A stretch of 29,349 nucleotides of DNA from JBOGGX01 sp050744245 (GCA_050744245.1 JBOGGX010000155.1:1-29349), one strand, 5' to 3'. Positions 16,237 to 24,190 are shown, counted from the first letter of the stretch. Numbers and translations: made by a program. The notes: generated by a model not told the origin, from the sequence alone.

Positions 16237-16759
16237 ATGATTACCGCCGTGGGCACGGCGGCCACCTCGACCGGCGACCCAGACGACGAGCGCTTTCTCC
16301 GGCGGGCCATCGAGGTCGCGTCGCGGGCGGCATGGGAAGGGGGCGGACCGTTCGGCTCTGTCGTCGTTCGTGACGGCGAGGTGGTCGGCGTGGGCGCCAA
16401 ACCAGGTCGTCGGCTCGTCGGATCCAACGGCCCACGCCGAGGTCGTCGCCCTGCGCGACGCGGCCGGCCGGCTCGGCACCCATCTGCTCACTGGTTGCGC
16501 GGTCTATGCCAGCTGCGAGCCGTGCCCCATGTGCCTGGCCGCCTCGTTCTGGGCCAGGGTCGACCGGGTCGTGTTCGCCGCCTCATGGCACGATGCGGCG
16601 GCGGCCGGGTTCGACGACGCCGAGCTCTACGCCGAGATGCTGGCCGCGGCCGGTGGCGGCGACCGCGAACCACTGCTGCCGGTCGTGCAGCTGCTCAGCT
16701 CAGAGGGTGATGAGCCCTTCGCGGCGTGGGCCGCGAACCCTGACCGGGTCCCGTACTGA
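16237..16759 (+). pseudogene. guaD: Guanine-deaminase-like nucleoside deaminase, frameshifted
   Basis: The gene is split between two frames. From ATG 16237 the first frame gives ERFLRRAIEVASRAAWEGG, GPFGSVVVRDGEVVGVGA; the second then supplies NQVVGSSDPTAHAEVVALRD, YASCEPCPMCLAASFWAR and DAAAAGFDDAELYAEM. These are the zinc and catalytic motifs (HAE, PCPMC) of the cytidine-deaminase superfamily and match B. subtilis-type guanine deaminase, which turns guanine into xanthine. The junction is at 16399-16401: three A bases where two would keep frame (GCC AAC CAG). Removing one A yields an intact protein of 173 aa, close to the 156 aa of B. subtilis GuaD. It is a sequencing or assembly error, or a fresh pseudogene. 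The 3' end overlaps the convergent LysR gene by 65 bp. Confidence 0.78.
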
Positions 16760-17681
16760 GCCGTCGGCCGCCGACCCTGATGCCGGGCTGGGCCGGCGCC
16801 AGCTCGGCCACGACGCGGGTGAGCACATCGCGGAAGGCGCGGACGGGCGCCGAGGGTAGCCCCCGGCGCGGGGCGATGATGCCGACGGCCCGACCCCGTA
16901 CGCCGTCGATCTCGATCCGCTTCCAGCCGCCGGCCGAGATGCGGCTGTGGGCCGAGGCCGGCAGCACCGCGACCCCGAATCCCTCGAACGCGAGCGACGC
17001 CAGCAGCCGGATCCCGTCGACCTCGGCCCGAGCCCTGAGGGTGACGCCGGCCGCCGCGGCCTGCGTGTCGAGGTTGTCGCGGAACGAGGTGAACGGCGGT
17101 TCGAGCAGCAGTTCGTGCTCGGATAGCTGGGCCAGGTTGACCCGGTCGTGGGCGGCCAGCGGATGGTCGACCGGTGCGATGACCATGAGGTCCTCCTCGA
17201 AGAGCACCTCCTCGGCGAAGTCGGCGTCGTCGACCGGCAGCGCGAGAACGGCCAGGTCGATCTGACCGGAGAGCACCTGGGGAACGAGCGACGTCGTCGG
17301 CGCGTCGACCAGGACGGCTCGGATGCCTGGATAGATGTCGACGAGCGCGTCGATGAGCGTGGGCACCAGCCAGCGGGCGGTGGTGCCGATGATGCCGGCC
17401 CTGACCGACCCCTCGACCTCGCTGTGCACCGCGGCCACGTCGGCGACCAGTGCGTCCATCTCGGCCTGGATGCGCCGGGCCCGGTCGACCACGGCCCTGC
17501 CCTCCTCGGTCAGGGCGCCGCGGGCCCGGTCGACCAGCGTGACCCCGAGCTCGCGTTCCAGCCTGGCCACGTGGGTCGAGACGTTCGACTGGACGGTGTG
17601 GAGGGCGGCTGCCGCGGCCGAGAAGGTCCTGTGGTCGGCCACCGCCACGATCGCGGCCAGCTGCCGGATGTCCATCGCCAC
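16695..17681 (-). CDS. LysR-family transcriptional regulator
   Basis: A 328-aa regulator. Residues about 4-62 form the winged helix-turn-helix (IRQLAAIVAVADHRTFSAAA ... VQSNVSTHVARLERELG), followed by the linker helix and a two-lobed effector domain (about 90-300; GIIGTTARWLVPTLIDAL, GFGVAVLPAS). LysR proteins bind DNA as tetramers and respond to a small effector; the effector is unknown. Starts at GTG 17681 or ATG 17675 are possible and differ by two residues. The gene is convergent with, and overlaps, the guanine deaminase gene, and diverges from the 6C RNA promoter region 30-60 nt away, where it might bind. The last about 25 residues are basic and poorly conserved-looking. Confidence 0.92.
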   Translation of the reverse strand: MAMDIRQLAAIVAVADHRTFSAAAAALHTVQSNVSTHVARLERELGVTLVDRARGALTEEGRAVVDRARRIQAEMDALVADVAAVHSEVEGSVRAGIIGTTARWLVPTLIDALVDIYPGIRAVLVDAPTTSLVPQVLSGQIDLAVLALPVDDADFAEEVLFEEDLMVIAPVDHPLAAHDRVNLAQLSEHELLLEPPFTSFRDNLDTQAAAAGVTLRARAEVDGIRLLASLAFEGFGVAVLPASAHSRISAGGWKRIEIDGVRGRAVGIIAPRRGLPSAPVRAFRDVLTRVVAELAPAQPGIRVGGRRLSTGPGQGSRPTPRRAHHPLS

Positions 17682-17709
17682 AGATGATGACAGCTATCGC
17701 GAGAAACTG

Positions 17710-17738
17710 TTGGACCGATGGGGGACGACCCGTACACT
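17710..17738 (+). promoter_or_regulatory. Promoter of the 6C RNA
   Basis: TTGGAC at 17710-17715 and TACACT at 17733-17738 are separated by exactly 17 nt, the best housekeeping-sigma promoter match I found in the window. The predicted start point is near A17745. Confidence 0.65.
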
Positions 17739-17744
17739 GGTGCC

Positions 17745-17870
17745 AACCCCAAGAGCCGGGTGCGATTCGATCCCCTCGAACCACTCGGCATCGGTCGTGC
17801 GACGGATCCCCCCTCCGTCCCGACACGTTGGAAGGGACCGGTGCCCCCCACCGGTCCCTTCTGCATTTTT
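17745..17870 (+). ncRNA. 6C small RNA
   Basis: The 6C RNA is an actinobacterial small RNA class with two hairpins whose loops carry six or more cytosines. Here hairpin A is GACGGA/TCCGTC (17801-17819) with loop TCCCCCC, and hairpin B is a perfect 13-bp stem (17831-17843 with 17849-17861) over a C-rich loop, ending in a T-run (17866-17870) that also terminates transcription. A further 5' hairpin, TTCGA/TCGAA (17766-17780), shows the loop TCCCC. In mycobacteria the 6C RNA (B11) uses its C-rich loops to pair with G-rich ribosome sites of target mRNAs, and as I recall its locus is next to a HAD-family gene; here too a HAD gene follows at once. The 5' end is inferred from the promoter. Confidence 0.85.
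17831..17870 (+). terminator. Intrinsic terminator of the 6C RNA
   Basis: A perfect 13-bp GC-rich stem with a loop of five unpaired C (six C in a row including the closing base), followed after TGCA by TTTTT. It is the strongest intrinsic terminator in the window and separates the small RNA from the HAD-PlsC gene that starts 35 nt later. Confidence 0.85.
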
Positions 17871-17893
17871 GGGCCGGGCCGCTCCGGCGTGGA

Positions 17894-17899
17894 TAACGT
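17894..17899 (+). promoter_or_regulatory. -10 box of a leaderless promoter for the HAD-PlsC gene
   Basis: TAACGT fits TANNNT and is followed by 6 nt and the GTG at 17906. It lies directly downstream of the 6C RNA terminator, so the HAD-PlsC gene should have its own transcript that starts at or beside its start codon. Confidence 0.55.
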
Positions 17900-17905
17900 C
17901 CTGCC

Positions 17906-19363
17906 GTGGGCGCAACCTCCCAGGCCGGGCCGAGGGAGGCGGCGTTCTTCGATCTCGACCGCACGCTGCTGCGGGGCGGGAGCGGACCGGTGATCAGCGA
18001 GGCGCTGCGCTCGGTCGGCATCGGCCGGAGCATTCCCGGTGAGGGGGCGTTCTACCGGGTCTTCGAGCTGCTCGGTGAGAACCGCCCGACCATGGTCCTC
18101 ACCCGCCAGGTCGCTCGGTTCGCCAACGGCTGGCCCATCGTCGACGTGCGCCGGGCGGGCGTGCTGGCGGGCGAGGCGCTGGCCGCGACGGTCCAGCCGT
18201 TCGCCCGGCCGCTGTTCGAGGAGCATCGACAGGCCGGCCGGCTGCTCGTGCTGGCCACGACCACCCCGTTCGAGCTGGTCAAGCCGTTGGCCGACGCCCT
18301 CGGCTTCGACGACGTGGTGGCCACCCGCTACGGCGAGAAGGACGGCGCGTTCGACGGCACGATCGTCGGTGACTTCGTGTGGGGCTCGGGCAAGCTCGAC
18401 GCGGTCAGGGCGTGGGCCGAGCGCCACGACGTCGACCTGGCCGGCGCCTGGGCCTACTCCGACAGCTGGTACGACCTGCCGCTGCTGGAGGCGGTGGCCC
18501 ATCCCCATGCGGTGAACCCCGATGCCAGGCTGTCGGCCATCTCGCTGCTCCGGCGGTGGCCGATCGTGTACCTCGACAAGCCCCCGGGTGTGCCCAAGCT
18601 GCTGGGCCTGGTCGAGCCGCAACGTCTCCTCCAACTCGTGGTCAGGCCCGAGCTGATGCCGTACGTCAGGTTCGACATCGACGGCGTGGAGAACCTCCCG
18701 CCGCAGGGACCTGCCATCCTGGTCGCCAACCACCGCAGCTACTTCGACGCGGTGGCCATCACGGTGACCCTCGCCGAGCGCGGCCGGCCCGTGCGCTTCC
18801 TGGCCAAGAAGGAGCTGTTCGACGTGCCCCTCGCCGGTCCCCTCCTGCGGGCCATGGGCGGCATCGTCGTCGACCGGGGGTCGGGTTCTGACGAACCGCT
18901 GCGGGCCGCGGCCGAGGCCGTGCAGGCGGGCGAGCTGGTCGTCATCCTCCCCCAGGGCACCATCCCCCGGGGGCCGGCGTTCTTCGACCCGGTGCTCGAG
19001 GGGCGCCCGGGGGCGGCCCGGCTGGCCGCGGCGACCAAGGCGCCGGTCATCCCCATGGGACTGTGGGGGACCGAGGAGGTCTGGCCCAGGAGCTCGCGGC
19101 TGCCCAACGTCACCAACCTCCGCCACCCCCCGACGGTGCGCGTCAGGGTCGGCGAGCCGGTCGACGTCAAGCGCCGGTCGGCCGCGGCCGACACGAAGCG
19201 GATCATGGCCGCCATCTCCGCCCTGCTCCCCCCCGAGGCCGCGACCCACGGCCCGCCGACGGCCGAGGAGCTGGCCAGGACGCAACCGGCGGGCCGGCGG
19301 CCGGAGTCCGGCGACGGGCAAGGAGATGGGCCGGCTGATGGGCCGGGTGTTCGCAGCGACTGA
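17906..19363 (+). CDS. HAD-IB phosphatase fused to 1-acylglycerol-3-phosphate acyltransferase (PlsC)
   Basis: A 485-aa two-domain protein. The HAD-IB phosphatase domain (about 10-210) has the nucleophile motif FFDLDRTLL (Asp16, Asp18), motif II LATTTPF (Thr118-120), and AYSDSWYDLPLL (183-194) as motif IV. The acyltransferase domain (about 250-450) has NHRSYFD (His276, Asp281) as the HX4D catalytic pair and LPQGTIPRG (348-356) in place of the usual FPEGTRS, so the conserved Glu is Gln here. Such fusions occur in actinobacteria, for example mycobacterial PlsC, and make phosphatidic acid for phospholipid synthesis; the phosphatase substrate is unclear. The GTG start is fixed by the -10 box 6 nt upstream and by FFDLDRT lying just inside. 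The C-terminal 40 residues look disordered. Confidence 0.92.
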   Translation: MGATSQAGPREAAFFDLDRTLLRGGSGPVISEALRSVGIGRSIPGEGAFYRVFELLGENRPTMVLTRQVARFANGWPIVDVRRAGVLAGEALAATVQPFARPLFEEHRQAGRLLVLATTTPFELVKPLADALGFDDVVATRYGEKDGAFDGTIVGDFVWGSGKLDAVRAWAERHDVDLAGAWAYSDSWYDLPLLEAVAHPHAVNPDARLSAISLLRRWPIVYLDKPPGVPKLLGLVEPQRLLQLVVRPELMPYVRFDIDGVENLPPQGPAILVANHRSYFDAVAITVTLAERGRPVRFLAKKELFDVPLAGPLLRAMGGIVVDRGSGSDEPLRAAAEAVQAGELVVILPQGTIPRGPAFFDPVLEGRPGAARLAAATKAPVIPMGLWGTEEVWPRSSRLPNVTNLRHPPTVRVRVGEPVDVKRRSAAADTKRIMAAISALLPPEAATHGPPTAEELARTQPAGRRPESGDGQGDGPADGPGVRSD

Positions 19364-19379
19364 GGGCCGCGAGTACGCT
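19350..19379 (+). promoter_or_regulatory. Candidate promoter for the proline-rich RDD gene
   Basis: TTCGCA (19350-19355), an 18-nt spacer and TACGCT (19374-19379). The predicted start is near 19386, giving a leader of about 50 nt that carries the ribosome site GGAGG at 19426-19430. The -35 box overlaps the end of the preceding coding region. Confidence 0.45.
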
Positions 19380-19437
19380 CCCGCGGGCCGTGCCCGGCGC
19401 GGGCGCTTCTACTGACAGAGTCCTGGGAGGAACACAA

Positions 19438-20253
19438 ATGTCGGATCCGACGCCGCCCCCTGGTGGCGGTGACCAGTACCCGCCCCCCGGTGGCTCCCCC
19501 CCGCCGCAGCCACCCGACCCGTCGGGCGGCACGCCACCGCCGGCCGCGCCACCCCCCTCCGGCTATCCGCCGCCTCAGGGCTACCCGCCGCCCCAACCGC
19601 AGCCGGGGTACCCGCCGCCGCAGCAGCCCGACCAGGGGGCCTATCCGCCGCCCTACCAGCAGCCTCAGCAGCCCTATGGCCAGCCCGGGTACCCGCCCCC
19701 CGCCTACGGTGCGCCCGGCCAGCCGGGGGTGGGCGGCCCCAACCCCTATGTGACGCTGCTGAACGGCAGCACGGTGAAGGCGGCCGACGGCGGCCAGCGG
19801 GCGTTGGGCCGGATCATGGACGCGGTCATTCTGTTCCTTGGCTTCATCGGGTTCTACCTGATCCTGATTGTCGGGATCATCGGCACCTCCGAAACCACGT
19901 TCAACACCGATACCGGGGAGTTCGAGACGTCGGGGCTCGGCGGGTTCGGGCTGATCTTCTTCTCCAACTTTCTCGTCCTCGCCTTGCTGCTCCTCTACGA
20001 AACCGCCTTCGTCGCCACCCGCGGCCAGACTCCTGGCAAGATGATCATCGGCACCAAGATCGTCAACGAAGCGAGCGGTGAGCCGATCGGTTGGGGGCCG
20101 GCGTTCATGCGAGCACTGCTCCCTGCCATCGGCTACATGATCTGCCTGATCCTCGCCGTCGGGGTCTACCTCACCGCTTTCCTCGACAAGAGCGGCCGGT
20201 TGCAAGGCTGGCACGACCGGCTCGGCCATGACCTGGTGATCTCGCTGAAGTAG
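19438..20253 (+). CDS. RDD-family membrane protein with long Pro/Gly/Tyr/Gln-rich N-terminus
   Basis: A 271-aa protein. Residues 1-100 are low complexity, built on PPP, GYPPPQ and QPxQP repeats. After a short segment (NPYVTLLNGSTVKAADG) comes the RDD domain, starting RALGRIMDAVILFLGF with helix 1 at about 125-150, a second helix near 178-198 (LIFFSNFLVLALLLLYETAF), the conserved RGQTPGKMIIGTKIV, a third helix near 225-245 and the ending WHDRLGHDLVISLK. The ATG at 19438 is chosen because GGAGG precedes it by 7 nt. The N-terminal extension probably lies in the cytoplasm. Function is unknown. It ends 3 nt from the convergent decarboxylase gene. Confidence 0.9.
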   Translation: MSDPTPPPGGGDQYPPPGGSPPPQPPDPSGGTPPPAAPPPSGYPPPQGYPPPQPQPGYPPPQQPDQGAYPPPYQQPQQPYGQPGYPPPAYGAPGQPGVGGPNPYVTLLNGSTVKAADGGQRALGRIMDAVILFLGFIGFYLILIVGIIGTSETTFNTDTGEFETSGLGGFGLIFFSNFLVLALLLLYETAFVATRGQTPGKMIIGTKIVNEASGEPIGWGPAFMRALLPAIGYMICLILAVGVYLTAFLDKSGRLQGWHDRLGHDLVISLK

Positions 20254-20256
20254 CCC

Positions 20257-21606
20257 TCAGCGCAGGGAGTCGATCACCAGGGCCACGTCGGCCACGGTGG
20301 TGCGCGGGTTGACGATGCACAGCCGCAGGATCGGGGCTCCGTCGTGCTCCGACGGCACGACGAGCGCCCGTCCGGAGGCGAGCATGCGTCGCGACCAGTC
20401 CTGGTAGTCGGCTGCCGCCCAGCCGACCCGGCGGAACGCGACGATCGACAGCTCGGGCTCGCCGAGCGGCTCGAGGTGGCCGGCCTCGGCGACCAGGCTG
20501 GCGCCGGACCTGGCCACCGCCAGGCAACCCTCGACCGCGTCGGCGTAGGCCCGCGTGCCGTGGGCGGCCAGCGACAGCCAGAACGGGACGCCCCGGGCCC
20601 GGCGGCTCAGGTGCACGGCGAAGTCTGAGGGGTTCCAGTCGCCGCTCTCGTTGAGGATGTCGAGATAGCTCGCGTGCTGGGCGTGGCATCGGCGGGCCAG
20701 CTCGGGCCGGCGGTAGAGCAGGGCGCACGAGTCGAACGGGGCGAACAGCCACTTGTGGGGATCGACGATGAGCGAGTCGGCCCGCTCGACCCCGGCGAAG
20801 CGGGGTCGGGCCGACGGAGCGGCCAGGGCGGCGCCGCCATACGCGGCGTCGACATGGAGCCACACGCCAGCCTCGGCGCAGGCCGCGGCCACCGAGTCGA
20901 GTTCGTCGATCAGGCCCAGGTTGGTGCTGCCGGCGGTGGCCGCCACCGCGAACACCCGGTCGCCCAGCTCGGCGAGCACCGGGGCCAACGCCGGCCCGGT
21001 GAGCCGCTCGCCCGGGACCACCACCAGCTCGACGTCCATCACCGCCGCCGCGGCGGCCATCGATGAGTGGGCCGTCTCGCCCGTCACCAGGGCCCACCGC
21101 CCAGTCGAGTTTGCGGTGTGTCTCGCCGCGACCAGGGCGGACAGGTTGCCTGCGGTGCCGCCGGACACAAAGCAGCCCCCGGCGTCCCCGGGCAGCCCGG
21201 CCAGGTCGGCCAGCCAGCGCAGGGCCTGGTTCTCGGCCCAGACCGCGCCGGCCCCCTCGAGCCACGAGCCGGCGTAGATCGAACAGGCGCTGACCACCAG
21301 GTCGGCCAGGATCGACACCTCGGTCGGCGCCGCGGGCACGAATGCCAGATACCGGGAGAAGTCGACCGACAGGCAGGCCGGTTCGAGCACCTCGGTGAAG
21401 ATGCGCAGGGCCTCGGCCGCGCCGACACCATCCTCGGTGATCGTCGACCCGGCCACGGCATCGAGCTCGGACGGCGGCCGCGGATGGCCGAGGGCGATGC
21501 CTCCGAGGTCCTCCGACGCCCGCTGCCGCGACCACCGGAAGACCTCGGCCGCGAACCCGTCGATGCCCGGGTCGTAGCGGTGCATGCGGTCGGGGTCAGA
21601 TCCCAT
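20257..21606 (-). CDS. PLP-dependent decarboxylase, aromatic-L-amino-acid decarboxylase family
   Basis: A 449-aa group II decarboxylase that removes CO2 from an amino acid to give the amine. PLP-site residues are visible: GGTAGNLSAL (149-158) for phosphate binding, the ring-stacking His180 in ETAHSS, Asp253 in HVDAAYGG and the Schiff-base lysine Lys285 in VDPHKWLFAPFD. The small helical N-terminal domain is present (DPGIDGFAAEVFRW). The substrate cannot be read; aromatic amino acids or glutamate are both possible. ATG 21606 or ATG 21585 are possible starts. The 119-nt gap to the binding-protein gene upstream shows no clear terminator or promoter, so it may be transcribed as the last gene of the PknG operon. 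Confidence 0.9.
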   Translation of the reverse strand: MGSDPDRMHRYDPGIDGFAAEVFRWSRQRASEDLGGIALGHPRPPSELDAVAGSTITEDGVGAAEALRIFTEVLEPACLSVDFSRYLAFVPAAPTEVSILADLVVSACSIYAGSWLEGAGAVWAENQALRWLADLAGLPGDAGGCFVSGGTAGNLSALVAARHTANSTGRWALVTGETAHSSMAAAAAVMDVELVVVPGERLTGPALAPVLAELGDRVFAVAATAGSTNLGLIDELDSVAAACAEAGVWLHVDAAYGGAALAAPSARPRFAGVERADSLIVDPHKWLFAPFDSCALLYRRPELARRCHAQHASYLDILNESGDWNPSDFAVHLSRRARGVPFWLSLAAHGTRAYADAVEGCLAVARSGASLVAEAGHLEPLGEPELSIVAFRRVGWAAADYQDWSRRMLASGRALVVPSEHDGAPILRLCIVNPRTTVADVALVIDSLR

Positions 21607-21725
21607 CGGAAACAGCGTCTCAGTTCCCAAGGCTGCGCAGGCGCCAGCCGGAGCAGCGAGCAGGACAGGTTCGGTTGCCGAAGGCCGCGCCGGCGAGGCC
21701 CATCGGGCCGAGTGGCGCAGACAAC

Positions 21726-22871
21726 TCAGATGACATGGGGCTCGATCAAGGTGTTGAAGCGGTCGTCGAGGACGTCCTCCTCGTCGGCGTCGAGGCCGGA
21801 CCAGAAGAAGAGCCGCCGCCTGGTCTCGTCGTCGGGAAACAGGATCGGGTTGCTCGCCAACGCCGAGGCCTCGCCGCCCATGGCCTCGAGCTCCTCGCGG
21901 ACACCGCGCACGGGGCTGATGTACTGCACGCCGATGGTGATCCGGGCTGCGTTGGCCGGGTCGTACACGAAGTTCATCCACGCTGCGGCCGCCGTCGCGT
22001 TGGCCGCCCCGCCGGGGATGACCATGCTGTCGAACCAGCGGATGGCGCCCTCGACGGGGATGACGAACTGGACGTCGAGGTCGGGCCGGGCCTGCTGGAG
22101 CTGCACGATGTCGCCCGACCAGGCCAGGCAGGCGGCCAGGCCCTGGTCGAACGCGGCCTCGAAGTCGGCCGTGTACCCGGCGATCTGACCGCTGGCGGTG
22201 GCCTGCTCGATGCGCCCGAACGCCCGGTCGGCGGCCTCGGTCGTCGCCCGGGACGGGTCGCCGCCCTGGGTCAGCATGGTGAGCCCCACCGACTCCCGCA
22301 TCTCGAGCACCATCCCGACCTGTCCGGCCAGGGCCGGGTCGAACAGGTCCTCGACCGACTCGAGCGGGCCGGGGGTTCGGCCGGGCACGTAGGCGATGCC
22401 CGTGATGCCGACCTGCCACGGCAGGTGGAAGCGGGCCCCCCGGTCCCACGGCATGCCGAGGAAGTCCGGGTCGATGTTGACCCGGTTGGGCACGAGCTCG
22501 ATCGGGACCGGTTCGAGCCAACCGTTCGCCAGCAGCCGGTCGACCACCCAGTAGGTCGGCACCACGATGTCGTAGCCGATGCTCTCGCGCTGCCCGATCG
22601 GGGCGAACAGCTCGGCCAGCGCCGCGTAGTTGTCGTCGTAGTCCTCGACGTAGTCGACCCGGTAGGGGTGGTCGGCCTCGAAGCGGGGGATGGTCGTGTC
22701 GTCGATGTACAGGCTCCAGTTGAGGACGCTGAGCACGTCGGTGTCCGGCTCGTCCGACGAGGACGGCGTGCACGAACCGACGGCTGCGGTCGCCGCGGCC
22801 AGCGCCGCCGACGACAACAGGAACCGGCGGCGGGTGATCTGCGACGGCGGCGGCATCGGCGACGGGGCCAT
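21726..22871 (-). CDS. PotD-like solute-binding lipoprotein with Tat signal, likely sensor of the PknG operon
   Basis: A 381-aa extracytoplasmic binding protein. The N-terminus carries a twin-arginine signal (RRRFLL at 14-19), a hydrophobic stretch and a lipobox VGSC (31-34), so it is a Tat-exported lipoprotein anchored through Cys34. The mature part looks like the spermidine/putrescine-binding family: LSVLNWSLYIDDTTIPRFE, YDIVVPTYWVVDRLLANGWL, LPWQVGITGIAY. That differs from GlnH of the mycobacterial operon, a family 3 amino-acid binder. No permease or ATPase gene is present, so a sensing role with the GlnX-like protein encoded 5 nt upstream is more likely than transport. The start is ATG 22871; ATG 22856 is also possible. 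Confidence 0.85.
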   Translation of the reverse strand: MAPSPMPPPSQITRRRFLLSSAALAAATAAVGSCTPSSSDEPDTDVLSVLNWSLYIDDTTIPRFEADHPYRVDYVEDYDDNYAALAELFAPIGQRESIGYDIVVPTYWVVDRLLANGWLEPVPIELVPNRVNIDPDFLGMPWDRGARFHLPWQVGITGIAYVPGRTPGPLESVEDLFDPALAGQVGMVLEMRESVGLTMLTQGGDPSRATTEAADRAFGRIEQATASGQIAGYTADFEAAFDQGLAACLAWSGDIVQLQQARPDLDVQFVIPVEGAIRWFDSMVIPGGAANATAAAAWMNFVYDPANAARITIGVQYISPVRGVREELEAMGGEASALASNPILFPDDETRRRLFFWSGLDADEEDVLDDRFNTLIEPHVI

Positions 22872-22876
22872 CGGCG

Positions 22877-24190
22877 TCAGTCGTACTCGTTGATCCTGGC
22901 CTGGAAGCCGAGCAGCACCAGCAAGGCGGCGGCCAGGGCCAGGCCCAGGGTGCCGATGCTCAGCCAGCGCAGCGAATCGGTGGCGTCGTCGAGGCCGGCG
23001 ATGAACTGGGCCTCGTTGTCGCCGAGCACCGACTCGACGGTGAAGTTGAAGCCGTTGAAGGTCGGGTTGGCCTGGCTGATCGCGATGGTGGTCGCGGTGG
23101 CCGGGTCGGCGGCCAGGCGCAGCTCGCCCACGGTGTCGACGTAGCGCTGCCACCACACCATCGACTCTGCCACCGCGGCCCGCTCCCTCGGGGAGTCGGC
23201 CTGACCGGCGGCGTCGAAGAGCAGTCCGGCGTCGCCGCCGGTGACGCCGAGCCGAGCGCCATCGACGTTGACCTGGGTGATCGGCGTCGCCGCCAGCTCC
23301 GTCGCCGCGGCCGTCGCGTCGGTGCGCCGGGCCGGGTCCCCGGTGATGAGCGCCACCATCTCCGCCGACTTCGACTGCGACGCCGAGGTCTGGATGTCGG
23401 CGGTGAGCGCGATCGACAGGTAGCCGTCGGTGGACGCGTCGCTGATGTTGTCGGAGGCCGCGTTCACCGCCAACAGCAGCCACGCCGTCGCCGCCACCAC
23501 CAGCACGGTGGCCAGCACGAGCAACGGGCTGAGGACCCGGTGGCTGCGCCGTACGACGTAGCCCTGAGCCACGACGAGCAGCACCAGGGTGACGCCGGCC
23601 AGCACGACGGGCAGGATCACGTCCTCGGTGAGGTTGGCCCGCTCGGCGTCGAGCTGTGCCTCGACGGCGTCGGTCAACCGGACCACCTCGGCGTTGATGT
23701 CGCCCGCCAGCAGGTTGATGGCGTCGACCAGGTACCGGTCGCCACCGGGGATCCCCGCCCGGCTGTGGGCCTTGGCCGCCTCCATCAGCCCGGCGTAGCG
23801 GGTGACGCCGATCGACGCGTCCTGGACGATCTCGTGCACATCGGTGTCGTCGCCCACCAGCGCCGCGATCTCCTCGAGCTGGATGCTGGCCCGGGCCAGG
23901 GCCTCGTCGTAGATCCTCAACTGCTCGCGGTCGCCCTCGCCTCCGGCGAGGAAGGACGCCGTGGCCGCGGCGTCGGCCTCGGACAGGCTGGCCACGAGAC
24001 GTTGCGACGCCACCAGCACGGGCCCGTCGTTCTCGCCGATCTGGCGGGCCGACGAGCTCACCGCGGTCGCCGTCACCAGGTAGGCGACGCCGGTGGCCGC
24101 GGCCAGCAGGCCGAGGCCGACCGACCACAACCGGTAGCGGCCCGGCGTGCTGCCGAGCGCCTCCCGGAGCCAGCGGACGACGGACTTCAT
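22877..24190 (-). CDS. glnX: GlnX-like four-TM membrane signal-transfer protein
   Basis: A 437-aa protein with four predicted transmembrane helices at about 20-42, 191-212, 221-243 and 407-428. Two outer-face domains of about 150 residues each, mostly helical, lie between helices 1 and 2 and between helices 3 and 4. Topology, length (the mycobacterial homologue is about 440 aa) and position directly before a binding protein in a pknG operon match GlnX, which passes ligand status from the binding protein to PknG. I recognise it by context and topology more than by sequence motifs. The start codon overlaps the FHA stop as ATGA. The gene for the binding protein follows after 5 nt. Confidence 0.72.
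   Translation of the reverse strand: MKSVVRWLREALGSTPGRYRLWSVGLGLLAAATGVAYLVTATAVSSSARQIGENDGPVLVASQRLVASLSEADAAATASFLAGGEGDREQLRIYDEALARASIQLEEIAALVGDDTDVHEIVQDASIGVTRYAGLMEAAKAHSRAGIPGGDRYLVDAINLLAGDINAEVVRLTDAVEAQLDAERANLTEDVILPVVLAGVTLVLLVVAQGYVVRRSHRVLSPLLVLATVLVVAATAWLLLAVNAASDNISDASTDGYLSIALTADIQTSASQSKSAEMVALITGDPARRTDATAAATELAATPITQVNVDGARLGVTGGDAGLLFDAAGQADSPRERAAVAESMVWWQRYVDTVGELRLAADPATATTIAISQANPTFNGFNFTVESVLGDNEAQFIAGLDDATDSLRWLSIGTLGLALAAALLVLLGFQARINEYD

Noticed and set aside
17760..17790. tRNA-like T-arm (GATTCGATCCC) in the LysR-HAD gap
   Set aside because: No acceptor, D or anticodon stems can be built around it; it is explained by the 5' hairpin of the 6C RNA.
19450..19735. 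Repetitive GC-rich DNA suggestive of a tandem repeat or CRISPR-like array
   Set aside because: It is the in-frame coding of Pro/Gly/Tyr/Gln repeats at the N-terminus of the RDD protein; no regular repeat-spacer spacing.
21607..22773. Long extension of the decarboxylase frame upstream through the binding-protein gene
   Set aside because: The upstream part is out of frame with the PotD-like protein and has no family similarity; the decarboxylase N-terminal domain begins at 21606 or 21585.
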